Of a DNA stretch of 64,000 nt, positions 63,862-64,000 are shown one piece after another. The DNA comes from Bacillus sp. FJAT-45037 (GTDB taxonomy: Bacteria > Bacillota > Bacilli > Bacillales > Bacillaceae_D): positions 2,368,267 through 2,432,266 of the forward strand of contig NZ_KZ454938.1 of assembly GCF_002797325.1 (NCBI RefSeq), written 5' to 3'. Each line of letters starts with the position of its first letter. The first letter of the stretch is position 1. The notes beneath the pieces were generated by a model. It saw only the letters and a program-made list of their open reading frames with translations, had not been told where the DNA came from and did no database searches. The translations under genes and the position numbers were made by a program.

Positions 63862-64000
63862 TAACATGTGGAAATTCATTAATATTCGTACTATAATAGC
63901 ATGAAAACCTCACTCCATTAGGTTATACTAATGAAGAATAAATAACATGTTATAATAGGAAGAAAACCATAAACCAATAACCTCCCTTGAGATTATATAT

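Larger units (their letters stand above)
63544..64000. other. metK leader and the divergent start of the next region
   Basis: The gap carries the SAM-I riboswitch and its promoter on the minus strand. The last 95 bases hold a TATAAT-like element near 63950 reading rightward, where a divergent gene (pckA in B. subtilis) would be expected. No coding start is visible before the window ends. Confidence 0.5.

Noticed and set aside
63577-63904. Open frames of about 100 residues on both strands upstream of metK
   Set aside because: They lie inside the SAM-I riboswitch and its promoter; codon content follows RNA structure, not protein.

Overview
The window is a chromosomal segment of a low-GC, Gram-positive, Bacillaceae-type bacterium. 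Gene content and order closely follow the Bacillus subtilis rpsD-tyrS-acsA-acuABC-motPS-ccpA-aroA-ytx/ytp/yto/ytm/ytk/ytg-leuS-yttB-ytqAB-ytpBA-ytoA-metK arc. Strong GGAGG-type ribosome binding sites, T-box leaders, a SAM-I riboswitch, a cre site and many terminators shared by convergent genes fit this. A MotP/MotS (Na+-type) stator suggests, but does not prove, an alkaliphile or halotolerant relative. I saw no rRNA, tRNA, CRISPR array, transposase or prophage gene.

Layout. 1-3.5 kb: 5' end of a GAF protein (DgcP/YtrP-like), rpsD with an autoregulatory-type leader, and tyrS under a tyrosine T-box. 3.7-11.9 kb: a class A penicillin-binding protein, then acetate metabolism (acsA opposite acuABC: acetyl-CoA synthetase with its acetyltransferase and deacetylase) and an MTA/SAH nucleosidase. 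11.9-17 kb: motS, motP, ccpA, the chorismate mutase-DAHP synthase aroA, ytxH and ytxG. 17-25.9 kb: an M29 aminopeptidase, murC, a nicotinate phosphoribosyltransferase, the DNA translocase sftA, and ytpR/Q/P. 25.9-34.1 kb: an orphan PTS IIC-like protein, ytoQ, a DUF84 NTPase, ytoP, ytzB, ytnP, trmB, ytzH, ytmP and purU. 34.1-34.5 kb: a gene-free repeat patch. 34.5-48.1 kb: two unknown proteins, lrgAB with thpR, ytkP, pepV, ytzE, a pseudouridine synthase, a dinucleotide-binding protein, two SEDS proteins, murJ and ytfP. 48.3-54.4 kb: a VOC protein, an M20 amidohydrolase, leuS under a leucine T-box, and yttB. 54.7-63.5 kb: ytqAB, beta-carbonic anhydrase, ytpB, ytpA, ytoA, PAP2, a glycosyltransferase, two small unknowns, and metK under a SAM-I riboswitch.

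Themes. CcpA sits next to its likely target acsA, whose perfect cre lies inside codons 3-7. Cell-envelope genes recur: PBP, murC, two SEDS proteins, MurJ, PAP2. Most of the window is ordinary core genome. The signals that least look ordinary are a dense DnaA-box cluster in the convergent ytfP/VOC gap (48067-48330), with two inverted box pairs of identical spacing, and the mosaic of degenerate repeats after purU (34093-34432). No clearly new multi-gene system was found.
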